64,000 nt of DNA from Nicotiana tabacum (GCF_000715075.1 NC_134101.1:22994822-23058821), one strand, 5' to 3'; shown: positions 46,701 to 57,479, counted from the first letter of the stretch. Program-made: numbers and translations. Notes: generated by a model from the sequence alone, not told the origin.

Positions 46701-49700
46701 ACCGGAAAAATTGCACGATGACTAAGTTCTTTCTTCCCATTTAACGCTGGAATGACGCACAACGATCTTTTCTCACTAATGCTCTGATACCATGTGAGAA
46801 AGCACGGGAGAAAATATGTTATTGATATTGGATGATAAATACAATACAAGATGTCCCTATTTATAGCTATACACTACAAGGAGATATTATTCCTCTTTCA
46901 ATGTGGGACAAGACTACACTATACATATCTGTAAACTAACACATGAGATGACTCGGACTCGGCCAATATAATGAGTTAATAGTAGAACCCAAGTTAGATC
47001 CACACAAGGATAAACATAATTAAGACGAAAAATTTCCTTCAATATATGGGAAAGAATAACTTCATGTTTAAAGATTATATTGCTCAACTACATGGAATAC
47101 CTTACGGAAGAAACTTCATTGCACCCACTATCGAATTACCAGTCATAAAGATCTTTTACAGAGCATTTATCATGGGGCCTAAACTCAGTGGCAAGAGAGG
47201 GCCCCCAAAAAATCAGGGGGGGCTCTTCTACCTTCCTTTAATCCCTTAAAAAGTGGAAAAAGAACAGAATTAGGAGTGAAAGGGCTTCAAGAAGTTAGGA
47301 TTCCACGAAAAAGAAACTTGCTTGGCTCGTCCATAACTTGGCTAGGTCGACACCGGGGACTAAAGTATGATATAGTGGTGGAACTACATCCCCACATGTG
47401 TTTTTTTAAAGGGTAAGTATTTTAATTGATAGCATCAGAGGATGCAACGAAAAATGCAATTAAGATTAGCTCCATTGCATATTAGTTGAATTTGTGCACA
47501 TTGCACCAGCAAAAGAGGTTAGTCAAACACCTAGCTTTCAGAGAGTGGTTGCGAGTTAGAAATCCAACAAAACACCTGTGATTTCTTTATATCCATATGC
47601 ACCACAAAAATACCGGCAGGAAACATTAGCCAGATTTTCTTCACTGGCTTTCTAACTCTCCAAAGACCCCAGCTTGTACAGGCATCTCTAATAAGTGTAA
47701 GACCAACACTTTGGTCTCAAGCCAAATCAGACTATGAAAAGGTTTTGTCTCACCTATTTTGTTTTCCCATACTTACCTGGAAAAGGAATACCAAGCACAC
47801 TGATGTAACTGGGATACATCTACCTCATATATTTATCAAATTAAGAAACCGAATGCCACAGGAGATGAAAACTGTATTAAGTGTGAAATCGCAAACTCCA
47901 GCTCTGAAAATACCTCAGCAAGATTGTGGCCCTGGCGTCTTTTGTCGATAATGGCTAAAGGTGCATCAGATAACTTTTTTGCAAAAGCACGTGCTCTAGC
48001 AACTCCTCCAACATCAGGAGAGACCACCACCAGATCATTGGAACAAATCTTCTTGCTAGCAAGGTAATCAAGGATAACAGGCTAGCATGTACAGAAAAGG
48101 CAAACTGCCTATCAGCTAAATAAATTTTCAGTTCTTAATGATACTAACATACTGAAAGATTACCTGACAGTACACATGGTCCACTGGAATGTCAAAATAG
48201 CCCATGGATTGCCCAGAGTGAATATCACAAGCAAGAACACGATCTGCACCTGCTTTCGTTATCATATTTGCAACCAATTTGGCAGCAATGGATTGACGAC
48301 CTTGTGTCTGAAGCCATAAAAAATATGATAAATAAAAACCTACTTAAAATGTTCCTTTTTGTTAATTATTTATTTATGTCAAAGACCAGAAGCTGCAAAC
48401 ATCGTTTCCTTTTCTTTTCAACAAGTGATAACTCCTTGGAGTCAAAAAATATGAAAACTAAACAAACATAAAATCTGCACACAAAAGAAACTTGCCTTCC
48501 TATCGGCTCTGGCATATCCAAAATATGGAATCACCGCGGTGATTCTTTTGGCTGAAGCCCTTCGGCATGCATCTACCATCACCAAAAGCTCCATGAGGTT
48601 TTCATTGGCTGGAGGGCAAGTGGGCTGAATCAAGAAAACATCACAGCCTCGAACACTCTCCTGCAACTGGACATAAATTTCACCATCAGCAAAGCGCTTG
48701 ATGTTGATCTTTCCCAGTTCAAGCCCCATGTTGCAAGCAGTTTCCTAAGCGATAAAGAAAAAGACTGCATCAGCTGAGAAAATAAGTATGAAATAAAAGT
48801 TGACAGTATTTCAATGGATTTCACAGCTCGAATAACAATTCATGCAGCAACTAAACATTTTAGACATAGATAAGGACGGTGGCAACTTTTGAAAAAAGTA
48901 AAATGAAGAAATACTACTCAATTATCCTTCTTTTTTGTTATCCATCATCCTTCTTCACTGGTCTTCCTGCTTAATTTTTTTAATTTCAATTTTCATCACC
49001 TTGATATATAGGACCGGAAAATTAAGACCACAAAGAAGAGAGGGGAGGGGGCTGTTTGCTGTAATCCTTAACATTATTAAACTGAATAAAATGCATTTCT
49101 ACTTCACTTCCCATACAATCTTTAAAAGACTGGCAATCAATTGGAGTATGAAATATATCAGTTAATTCAGTTTTTACTTCACGAGGAAAGAGAAATTGAA
49201 GCAACAGTGTCCACCTTGAAACATAAACCATCTTCTGTAATAACAAACTATAACCATGTAGGCACAATGGAATAAGCTCAAGGGAAGGAAAAATATACAG
49301 TTACAGGGAGTTCCACATGATTTAGTGACCTTTTACTCGTGTGACAAGTACACGTCATGTGTATTTGTTTGACACGTTAGATGATGACAAACTAAGCTAC
49401 TAAGACCTCATATATCCCCCATCACAATACCCCACCCCACCCCCCACACACAAAAGAAAAAGGAGAAGCAACAAAGTCTTAAAATAACTTACTCCCTATG
49501 TTCCAATTTATAAGACACTCTTTCCATATAGGAAGCTCCAAAATGTTTAGCATTCTATTTCTATACCACTTTTCAAAATTTAAATTGGTCTTAGATGAGC
49601 TTAAGTGGCGCAACATGGTCAGTGATTCATATAGCCAATCCGAACTTGAGTTTGGAATTGAGGTGTAGTTGTTTTTTCCGGGATTCAAATTCATAAGACT

Positions 49701-51024
49701 ATTCTGTCTTGAAAGACCTACAATTTCTTGGAATCCATGCAGAATTAGCTTAAGATAGGGAACAATGAAAGAAAAAGATCAATATAGGTGTATATCAACT
49801 AGTTGGGAATATGTTTGTCATGTTAGCACGTTTATATAGCTCTGATGCTTTACTAGGAGTATCTTAACCAATTTACTAGGAGAATCTTAACCTTTTAAAT
49901 ATATATATGTTACTTTTACTTCTATTTGGTATGATTATGGATGATATGAGTTTAAATGGAGAAACATGGTCAGTGAGGATTCAGACAGCAACTTGATTGG
50001 TACTGAGGCGTAATAGTTGTTGTTATTCACACTTTAACTTTGATGTGATATTTCCCTCTTTTTTGACCACATATAAGTTATCAAGTTAACATCTTAAACA
50101 TCATGCCCAGTCAAACAATGCCACATAAAATGAAATGGGTGATGTCACATAAAATGAAACCGAGCAAATTTATACTTCCACCCTTGTCCTTAAGAAGCTC
50201 CATCATCAAAGCACACAACAGTATACAACTTTTCGGGTGGGGAAGAGGTTGGGATACTACGTGATACAAGTCAACAACCTGTCTATCGAAGTATCAACTT
50301 AGAATCTTGGAAAATATTGAATGTAACAGCCAACCTTTCATCGTTCAAAATTTACAGAGAATATATAAGAGGATCCCAGTGTCATTCAAGAGAATAGGGA
50401 TAATGTTACACAAAAGTAAATTAAAATGGGAGATCACAAAAGGTGGACAGAAAGTAAAGTGGGAGATCACAAAAAGTGGACAGAAAGACCTTATAGTGAC
50501 ATCAAAGACAATGTCAGTATATGGCATTACTGATAACTAGGCATCCCCCAAGTCCATCATATAGTCATATATAGAATTATTTACCTGAGAAAGTGAAGGA
50601 TTTGCAGTTCCGGAAAATATCTTCAGCTTGGTGCTGTTACTTTTAACTGCATTCTGTAAGCGTTTCGCTTGCAAGAATGCTGAAAGTGTCTCGTCATTAA
50701 TAATTGGAATAATAGGCTTCTCATCCACTGGCTTATTGATTTCACAATTCTTAGACAAAAAAATGGACAAGCATTAATAAAACAAACAAGTTTAATTTGC
50801 ATTAGCTCCACAGACCTTGAACCAACCAAATAGGACATTTGACAAAGTGAAGAAAAAGAAAGTCTTTTTGCCTTCAAAGAGATAGACCTTTTGTCTCTTA
50901 TTCCAAACTATAGACAAACAGTAAAAGTTTCTACTCCAAGAATGGCAGCATTCAGAGTACAAAGTTATAACAAACTAATCATTAATATATCATAATCTTT
51001 TAGAGATATTTTTAATTATTTATA

Positions 51025-51087
<63 letters not shown>

Positions 51088-51695
51088 ATGATCCAATTTC
51101 TTTTAAGGTAAATACATATACAAGAATTCTACCGAAATTCTAGTATGACTATTTTGGGAAAGAACGAGTAAAGTAGAGAAGCATAATAATAAAAATAAAG
51201 GGTGGTGGAAATTACATGTTACACATCATAATCATTTGTCATAACTTATAAACAAGAACCAAATAAGAAACTATGAGAAAAGGGGGGGAAAGAGAGACAG
51301 TAACCAAAAAAAAAAAGGATTACTTTCATTACATCTCCTCCATCTAAAAGATCAATAACCAAATTAGTTTAACTGAAAGTGGTCATGAAATTCTGCCTCA
51401 AGTCAATGACTGACTGATGAATAACTACATATGACTACATTGAATTTATTTTTTAGACTAATCATCAACCAATAACAAAGCTTAGATAAATGAAATTAAC
51501 CATGACAAACAAATGAGAGAAAGAAAAATGAGGAAGTTAATTAGTACTTACTACTACGTAGCTGGGAAGCCGGGTTCGTTTGGTAACGAAGGCTGTGTGT
51601 CTGAGTCTGAGAGAGGAGCAAGAAGAAGAGAAGAGACAAGTAGAGGAAGAAGAGAGGGAAGTTGAATAAGACGATGGCAAAGTTAAAGAAGCCAT
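40720..51695 (-). CDS. PRS: Plastid-type ribose-phosphate pyrophosphokinase (PRPP synthetase)
   Basis: Exons in order of translation: 51695-51552, 50749-50585, 48744-48496, 48307-48164, 48081-47914, 42061-41992, 41748-41667, 40900-40720. They sum to 1203 bases, 400 residues plus stop, the usual length for plant plastid isoforms. The enzyme makes PRPP from ribose 5-phosphate and ATP for purine, pyrimidine, His, Trp and NAD synthesis. Residues 1-48 are Ser/Thr/Arg-rich without acidic residues, a plastid transit peptide. Then come [15 protein letters not shown], the ATP-side region FGYARADRK (about 178-186), the loop [12 protein letters not shown] and the PRPP-binding motif [11 protein letters not shown] (about 305-315). 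All key motifs are intact. The first exon and its upstream end lie in a short 5' leader. Intron 3 starts with GC (AAG|GCAAGT) instead of GT. Intron 5 is 5.9 kb because copia-2 sits in it in the sense direction. Neighbour: TOM2B-like upstream on the same strand; APRR2-like convergent. Confidence 0.95.
42571..42719 (-). repeat. 3' LTR of copia-2
   Basis: 149 bases; includes CCCTATTTATAGC, the likely TATA box. Partner 46793-46941. Confidence 0.95.
42727..45180 (-). pseudogene. copia-2 pol, integrase core end to RNase H
   Basis: An open frame of 817 codons. From the N-terminal side: integrase core end ([16 protein letters not shown]), then a Pro-rich linker with repeated [10 protein letters not shown] units (about residues 175-215), the reverse transcriptase ([20 protein letters not shown].., [32 protein letters not shown]), then RNase H ([29 protein letters not shown]). 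The catalytic motif reads YVDY ([11 protein letters not shown], codon 43672-43674) where active copia enzymes have YVDD, so reverse transcription is not expected. It is joined to the upstream frame by a frameshift near 45150. Confidence 0.92.
44515..44670 (-). repeat. Tandem repeat in the pol linker of copia-2
   Basis: Plus-strand units of the form GGAGCTATAGGTGGTGGAGC recur five or six times with small changes. In translation they give a Pro/Ala/Val-rich hinge between integrase and reverse transcriptase. The repeat stays in frame. Confidence 0.8.
45122..46252 (-). pseudogene. copia-2 protease and N-terminal integrase
   Basis: 46252-45578 opens with a short gag-like remnant ([16 protein letters not shown]), then protease ([19 protein letters not shown], active site Asp-Ser-Gly), and then the pre-integrase region up to a TGA (45578-45580). 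The same frame resumes at 45568-45122 with the zinc-region Cys pair CESCQLGKH, the first core Asp (HSDVWGPN) and the second (FRSDNAREY). The frame then ends because ten bases are duplicated in tandem (45143-45162). Confidence 0.88.
46253..46780 (-). other. Leader of copia-2 with an imperfect 110-base tandem duplication
   Basis: After the primer site the leader is GC-mixed and rich in TTCCGG. Two diverged copies of a roughly 110-base unit lie at about 46304-46415 and 46429-46540, each starting (plus strand) GCCGGAAAA and passing through GGAATT. There is no gag domain. The start codon used by the element is not clear. Confidence 0.6.
46781..46792 (-). promoter_or_regulatory. Primer binding site of copia-2 (tRNA-iMet)
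   Basis: Minus strand TGGTATCAGAGC directly after the 5' LTR. Confidence 0.9.
46793..46941 (-). repeat. 5' LTR of copia-2
   Basis: 149 bases, 4 differences by eye from the 3' LTR at 42571-42719. Confidence 0.95.
46947..47913. other. Rest of PRPP synthetase intron 5, no other feature
   Basis: No gene or repeat recognised. The piece ends at the donor GAG|GTATTT of exon 5 (47913, minus strand). Confidence 0.6.
50060..50160. mobile_element. MITE end fragment in PRPP synthetase intron 2
   Basis: Contains CATGCCCAGTCAAACAATGC and CACATAAAATGAAA twice, like the right end of the CTCCGTTTCAATTTATG MITE family (see 32146). The other end is not found nearby; a related left end piece (CTTACTCCCTATGTTCCAA) is at about 49489. 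Confidence 0.45.
50424..50489 (+). repeat. Short tandem duplication (two copies)
   Basis: The motif GGGAGATCACAAAA..GTGGACAGAAAG occurs twice, about 32 bases apart, with one small change. It lies in intron 2 of the PRPP synthetase gene. Confidence 0.75.
51030..51083. repeat. (TA)n microsatellite
   Basis: An unbroken AT dinucleotide run of about 52 bases in intron 1 of the PRPP synthetase gene. Likely polymorphic. Confidence 0.95.
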
Positions 51696-51949
51696 CAAAA
51701 TCAGAAATGGATCGGCAGTTGAGACTTGAGGAAGAAAGAGGTCGACTCGCCGAGTTTTTGCTTCTCTTATTTGTGTGGGGCTGCTTTTGTTGTCAGATGA
51801 TTTTGTCTCCTAGGTTTGATAGTGACAACAATCTTTCTTCTATATAGTGGCTATATAGCACTACTTCACGTGTTGCTTTCTTTTAAGGAAATAAAAAAGA
51901 AGATATAACGTGTTTTTGTCCTTTTATTTTCAAGTACTACGTGTTGTTC

Positions 51950-52470
51950 GTTGCTGGAGCGGTGAGCACGCTCCAGTTCTAATCAAGAGTTTGTGAGTTC
52001 GAGTAATTTCAAAAATAAGTTGGGGAGTTTCTTGAAGGGAGGTAGCCAAAGGTCTATCGGAGATAGTATCTCTGCCCAAGGGTAGGGATAAGGTCTGGTA
52101 CACACTACCCTAGGTAGGGACAAAGCCTACGTACACACTATTCCAAAAGTGCAATTGGGTGGTCACACTTCCAAATGTTCCACAAAAGGGCTTTTGGCTT
52201 GCAATTTGTGGAAAAAATCTATTTGTCTATCGAAAACAGCCTCCCTACCCTAGGTAGGTGTAAAGTTTGCGTATAAACTACTATCATCAGATCCCACTAG
52301 TGGGATTATACTGGGTTGTTGTTGTATTGCGTGTTGGTTCACTTACTTTTTCGGGGAATGTTTGGAACAAAAGTGCAATTGGGTGCTCACAATTCCAAAT
52401 GTTCCACAAAAGGGCTTTTGGCAAAGGGCTTTTGGCTTGCAATTTGTGAAAAAAACCTATTTGTCAAAAA
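51950..52470 (+). mobile_element. SINE-type repeat with tandem duplication
   Basis: A tRNA-like head carries GTGAGTTCGAGT (B-box-like, about 51990). The body follows with GGTCTATCGGAGATAG, AAGGGTAGGGATAAGGTC and a tail. The body and the unit after it (AAAAGTGCAATTGGGTGG..) appear twice: 52145-52229 and 52369-52466 are diverged copies, separated by a second tail (TATCGAAAACAGCC.., GGGATTATACTGGGTTGTTG). The tail with (TTG)n matches the LINE 3' ends at 39.8 and 54.1 kb. Head at the left, tail at the right, plus strand. Confidence 0.65.
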
Positions 52471-53620
52471 TATACACATTGTAATTACTGTTTTCAAATC
52501 TGTGTTTTTTTTTCATAAAGGTGGGGAAGAAATTAGTTTGTAAGTGTCTCGATTAATTCACGTGATTTTTATTGCGCATCTCTGGCTTAAGATGTCAATA
52601 AAAATAAATACGCACGCACAAACTTTATGAATGAAATGCTAAAATAAAAGGCCAAGAAACTTTTTTGCTACAACAGAAAACAATTTTCATGAAAAATATT
52701 TTACAAAAAATGCTTTCCATGAAATATATTATCCTATAAAGTAATTTTAAAAAAATATATAGATTAAAGACTAATAATAGTATTAGCAATTGAGTAATAT
52801 CTTATTTATCAAAAAAACGTTGAATAATATCTTGGCGAAGTTTCAAGTATTAAAGACTAATAACAATGTCTAGTATTATTTGGAGGCTTGAAGCAGGTGA
52901 AATTGCAAGTTCAAACTTCAAACAGTTGGTAGGAAAATAACTTTCGTTCCATAAATGAAGGAAAACGCTTTCCCCTTGAAAAACATTGTCTGCTGACCAA
53001 ACACCAGCAAAAGACTTCTCACATAAAAATAATTTCGATCATATCAAACACAGCTAATGCTAAAAAAAATTATTTGATCCAACAGTAGTATGTGATCCTT
53101 GATCCCAAAGATGTGGGGAATTCAATGCAGACCATGACCGAGACAAACTTATCACTTCTCAGCAGACATTGATCACAAAAAGCATGACCAAACGAAGTTG
53201 TTTAGGAATCACAGAAAACAAAGTAAAAGAGCATTTTAGATGACAAGAAATGACAAGAACTATAGACACTGTTGACGGATCAGAAAGTAAAGTTATTCTT
53301 ACATGAGCACCTGTAATATAATACCAAAATTTTATATGAGCAAAAACTAGTGCTTACAGTCGAAAACTAAAAGTTGCTACTTGCCAAGGTACTAAAGCAA
53401 TTAAATTTCAGTTTAATTCTAGGATATATAGTATACACACAATTATAGCTCTAAGTTAAAAGCAAACCATCGCTGGAGCGGAAGCATTAAGAGTCCTTCT
53501 GCTAACTGGTGAAAGATATCAACCAAGTCTGTATTTATATCCGAGATTTAAGTATCAGGATAGCATGACTATAACCTTGACCAGTGTTCCAGGGTTTTAT
53601 TGCATCATCCCAAAAAAATG
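52471..53620. other. Intergenic and probable 3' UTR of the TOM2B-like gene
   Basis: No gene seen. The part next to 53620 should include the 3' UTR of the minus-strand TOM2B-like gene; no clear poly(A) signal was fixed. Confidence 0.5.
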
Positions 53621-56600
53621 TTAGCTGGTTTCTGGAGATTGGTTTACTGATTCAGTCTCCTGAAAATATAGGTGGAAGAGATAAGTCAGTCACTGTCCTA
53701 GTTCTCGAAATAAATCATCTAAAGAGTATATGCTCGAGAGACAATGTCTGAAGCAGTTTAAATCCAAAATAGAAAAATACCATATCAAACAGAATCACTC
53801 CCAGAAATCTGAAAAACTATAATCCCAGGAAGGTCGTAAGGGTCTCCTACAGCACAAGCTTGACCAAAAGAGAAATAATAACAAATTAAAAATGAAAAAA
53901 GGTTCTTCATAGACATGGAACTTCTAAAATAAATAAATTTAGAACACCAAAAGTACTATTAGTGGCAGTCTTGTATTCTAATATTGTAGATTTCTATCAC
54001 TACATGTTGTTCCTTTCGCCTTGTTTTCTTTTATCTTGTTCTCGTTACTGCTTGTTGCTACTGCTCTATTCTAATTTTTCCTCGTGACGAGGGTCTAATG
54101 GAAACAACCTCTCTACATTCACTGTAGGGGTAAGGTTTGCGTACTATCTACCTCCCCAAACCCCACTTGTGGGACAATACTGGGTTTGTTGTTAATGTCG
54201 GAAGGACCTCACTTACACGGTATTGTGCAATCCTGTCACCACAAATTTATTTTTCATGCAATTGGGTAGTTAGGAATTTTGCTCACAACCAGTAAACAAA
54301 GAATTTGAAAGCAATTAAGTGGTTGAACTTTCGCACCATAGTAAGCTATAACTAAAGAGGTGCCAGTAATGGTCTAAAGTCTAAACTAACACATGTCGAC
54401 TCTAGGTAGTTTTTCAGTTGTAATACTAGATAAACCCCATAATATATGAATGAATGATAATCCAACAAGAGAGTGAGGATACCTCTTTGGGGTGGGGCCG
54501 GGGCAGCGTGGGGTGGGGGGTGGGGGGATTCCCTTTTGAGGGTGGGGGAAGGGGGGTAAGAAAGTTTCTAATACCTGCTGTGTGGCTTGAGCCCTAGATA
54601 AGGTCTTGAGCTGGCCGTTTTCCATGTTTGAGAGCAGCTGCATTACAGTTTTCAGCTGCGGAACACTGCAATCATTAACTTTGACATGAGAACAGTTGAA
54701 AATTGAGTGATCAAAGACAACTGACTTATGGAAGAACGATTCTTCCATCTTAAAGAGAGCAATTTGCATTGCCAATATGGAAGTATGACTAAACTAACAT
54801 CAAATAGACTGATATCTGATCTCGTCTTGAATCGCCTCTTCATCATCATTAGCTGATAATCATCTCTTATACAAGGAATTGCACTAAAACTTGCCCTAAA
54901 GATGGTTCAAAGTAACTACTATGGTAACAAAGCTCAAAAATGAAAGTGGATTGACAATAGCATGAACAAGATTGATCAAAGTGTTCCTTTTCAAATATTG
55001 GATATATCTGTTAAGGAGTTATTATTGGACATATCTGTTAAGGAGTTATCTCAGCCAATGAAGTATGCCACTCTCCGTTTACAATGTAAACAAAAATTTA
55101 CCGAAATTGCACCATACTAGGAAATATAGAAGATGAAGAACTTGACAGATCAACCTTCACCTTTCCGGTTATGCCAAATATTTGGTGTCAGTCAAACCAT
55201 ATTCCGGCTAAAGGAAAGAAAAATGTATTACTCAGAAGCTTGATGTGCAGTCTGTGGTCAATTTCATCTTCTTCCATCTATCCATTAATCTTCATCCTTT
55301 AGATTTTTATGAAGCTTACAAGTATGGAAAGACTGTAATCTTTAAATCTAGTTATCCGGTTAAATGATGCCAAAGTATTAGATCCTCAATATCAACACTC
55401 AGGTTGTTATTCTACCAGTTCTCAACATACAAACCAAATATAGGAAAACAGAATAATCATGATTATCCGCCAATCACCATAACCTTCAAAAGCTCTTTTA
55501 GGTGCTTCAAGTTCTACTTTTAAATCTCAAAAGAACCTTAATTTTCTTTTTCTATTTTTCTTTGTGATAGTTAAGAACTTGAATTTCTTTTTGAAGCTGC
55601 AAAAGTTCTACTTTACCCTATTAAACACAAACCTTAATGGTTAAAAATGTGAAAGTCCATGCAAGTTTGGAGTAATTTATTGAAAGAAAGTTGTAAATCA
55701 CATCTTAATGCCTAACTTGCAAAGATGAGGTTCTATGCAACCCTAACAGACTAGAAGCACTGATTTATATTAAGATCTCATTCTCTTTAGACTTTACACA
55801 TAATGCAAATCTTTCCTCTTATCCCTTCCTCTCGCGCTACAAAGAGAGCTGTTCAATGTAAACTTTTCCATTGGAGCATTACCTAATTAGCTCCAGACCC
55901 TGAAGCTACTTTCTTTTTCTGAAGTAAAGGCCAGGTATACTTTTTAGCGGAAATAAATTTTCTGAGTAGTGATCAGCATACCAATTACAATCAATCCTGG
56001 ATCATTTAAGCCTTGAAACTGTGTACAAACACCGAGATGCATGTAAAGTCTACTTTGAAAGAAAAAATCTAAAGAACAAGGTAACTTCATCAACCATTAG
56101 TTTGTAATGCCGTGAATGGGCGAAAAAGGCTTACCTTTGTAACCCGTTTTCCATATGAGCATCCAATGCTGAAATCACCTGAGGCAACTGCTCCAATACC
56201 TGCAACGAGTAAAATTAAAGCAATAGAAGGCTTCCTCCGGGTTCATCTTAATTAAAACTCATAAATTATAACAACATGAGGTCCTGCATACCAACTCTGT
56301 ATTCTTGATTGTAGGTGTCTTAGCAAAAAGAGTCTTTGGTAGCTTCATCAGTTCTGCCTGAACCAACATCGAGAAATCTATCAGCAAGACACGTGGTAGA
56401 CACTAGGGCCACAATCTATTTAAACATTCTTAACCCAGAACATTCGATCAAAAACTTTAAATGATTTAGAATTATTGAGAATTGTAAAGATTATATAGAA
56501 CAATATTCTTAGCGGAGTGACATCATACAACTTAGAATGTCTTCAAATGAAAAGAGTGTCATATAAATTGAAATGGATGGGACAATACAATAGAGGTAAA

Positions 56601-57003
56601 ATATACACTGATACATAGAGCAAAGCTGGAAGTAATTCGACAAAAATCCCTAATTAGAAGCTTATTGCCTTGAAGTTCAACTATAATCTTGATTATATAT
56701 GGAGCTGCATATAGCATTTTTGGGCATATCCGTGAGGACACTTTAGCTATTAGAGGAAAAACCAAATAAATCACTTGCTACAAGAACACAAACAAACAGA
56801 TTAATAATTAATTATTAGAAAATGACGGATTTGAAAGAGAGAGAAAAAAAAGGAAGTGCCTGAGATGGGGAGGACTGAAGCATGAGATGGAGGAGATTGG
56901 AAGTGGACTGAATAGACTGAATGATTTGATCAGCTACCATCGTTTTAGCTGACCCATCTCTGCTGCTGCTGCCGGTTTTGCCGGTCGACGTCGACGTTGC
57001 CAT
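53621..57003 (-). CDS. TOM2B: TOM2B-like protein (tobamovirus multiplication 2B family)
   Basis: Exons in translation order: 57003-56860, 56357-56292, 56199-56135, 54665-54575, 53659-53621. They sum to 405 bases, 134 residues plus stop. The protein starts MATSTSTGKTGSSSRDGSAK, then a helical part (ADQIIQSIQSTSNLLHLM), AELMKLPKTLFAKTPTIKNT, VLEQLPQVISALDAHMENGL and VPQLKTVMQLLSNMENGQL, and ends in a short acidic, Pro-containing tail. There is no signal peptide or membrane segment. In Arabidopsis the relative TOM2B is a small basic host protein needed for efficient tobamovirus multiplication; its normal role is unclear. The match is from recalled family features, so the name is likely and not proven. 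Intron 1 appears to begin with GC (CAG|GCACTT); the other introns are GT-AG. No damage is seen. Confidence 0.85.
53960..54197 (+). mobile_element. LINE 3' end fragment in TOM2B-like intron 4
   Basis: GATTTCTATCACTACATGTTGTTC matches in kind the 3' UTR of the LINE at 39.8-40.4 kb, followed by the shared tail: GGGTCTAATGGAAACAACCT, GGTAAGGTTTGCGTA, CCCCACTTGTGGG, ACTGGGTTTGTTGTT. It is on the plus strand and strongly 5'-truncated. I find no clear target duplication. Confidence 0.7.
54483..54556 (+). repeat. G-rich run, possible G-quadruplex
   Basis: The plus strand has at least eight G-runs of three or more (GGGGTGGGG, GGGGTGGGGGGTGGGGGG, GGGTGGGGGAAGGGGGG) within 75 bases. It ends about 20 bases from the donor site of TOM2B-like exon 4, so the gene's own transcript would carry the C-rich strand. 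Confidence 0.7.
54666..56134. other. TOM2B-like intron 3, nothing recognised
   Basis: A 1.47-kb intron. Contains a 21-base local duplication (TGGACATATCTGTTAAGGAG-like, 55000-55045). No gene or known repeat seen. Confidence 0.6.
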
Positions 57004-57470
57004 CCCAACTTTTCTTTGTGGGTACGCAGCCTGCACTTTTGTCTGTCCAAATTCCCGCAAAGTAAAATAAATACACCTATAAATACACCTTCACCTTTTG
57101 TTTCATAACAGTAAATCACTTTTTAAGTTCTCATATTACCTTACCAGCTTTTGATTTCATTGTACAACTATTTTAACTTATTAATTATCCTAATTAAAAA
57201 AGTACTTATTTCTTATTAATATGAACTAGTATCTATTGCACGTAGAATAGTAATATTTAATTAATGAGAGAAATTTTATGTATAATAATACAACAATCAT
57301 ACATGAATTAAAAATTAAAGGTCATCATCAAAACTTACACAAATGATCAATTTTGTTAGATAATTATATATTATAGTTTAAAAGTATTTAATGTGATGGT
57401 ATCTTAACGAACAGTTCTTTGTGGACAATATTTTTTGTGTATGTTTCCTCCTAATGCGTTGGTTGCTCTG
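57004..57470 (-). promoter_or_regulatory. Upstream region of the TOM2B-like gene
   Basis: The region upstream of ATG 57003. A GC-mixed leader-like part (57004-57060) is followed by AT-rich sequence. A TATA box (minus strand GTATTTATAGGTG near 57074-57086) sits 75-85 bases before the start codon. Confidence 0.4.
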
Positions 57471-57479
57471 CCTTAACCA

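Larger units (their letters stand above)
42571..46941 (-). mobile_element. Young Ty1/copia element (copia-2) in intron 5 of the PRPP synthetase gene
   Basis: 4371 bases, same strand as the host gene. Both LTRs are 149 bases (42571-42719 and 46793-46941) and start TGTGA, end CTAACA. By eye they differ at only 4 positions. The 5-base target duplication CATGA (42566-42570 and 46942-46946) is perfect. The primer site (minus strand TGGTATCAGAGC, 46781-46792) and purine tract GAGAGGGAG (42720-42728) are intact. The pol region is nearly open but gag is missing: the leader passes into a short peptide and then straight to protease. So the element would depend on gag from a relative. Confidence 0.95.

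Noticed and set aside
54386..54775. 129-codon minus-strand frame over TOM2B-like exon 4
   Set aside because: It reads through exon 4 into the G-rich intron run. The spliced model joins exons in frame and fits the family better.
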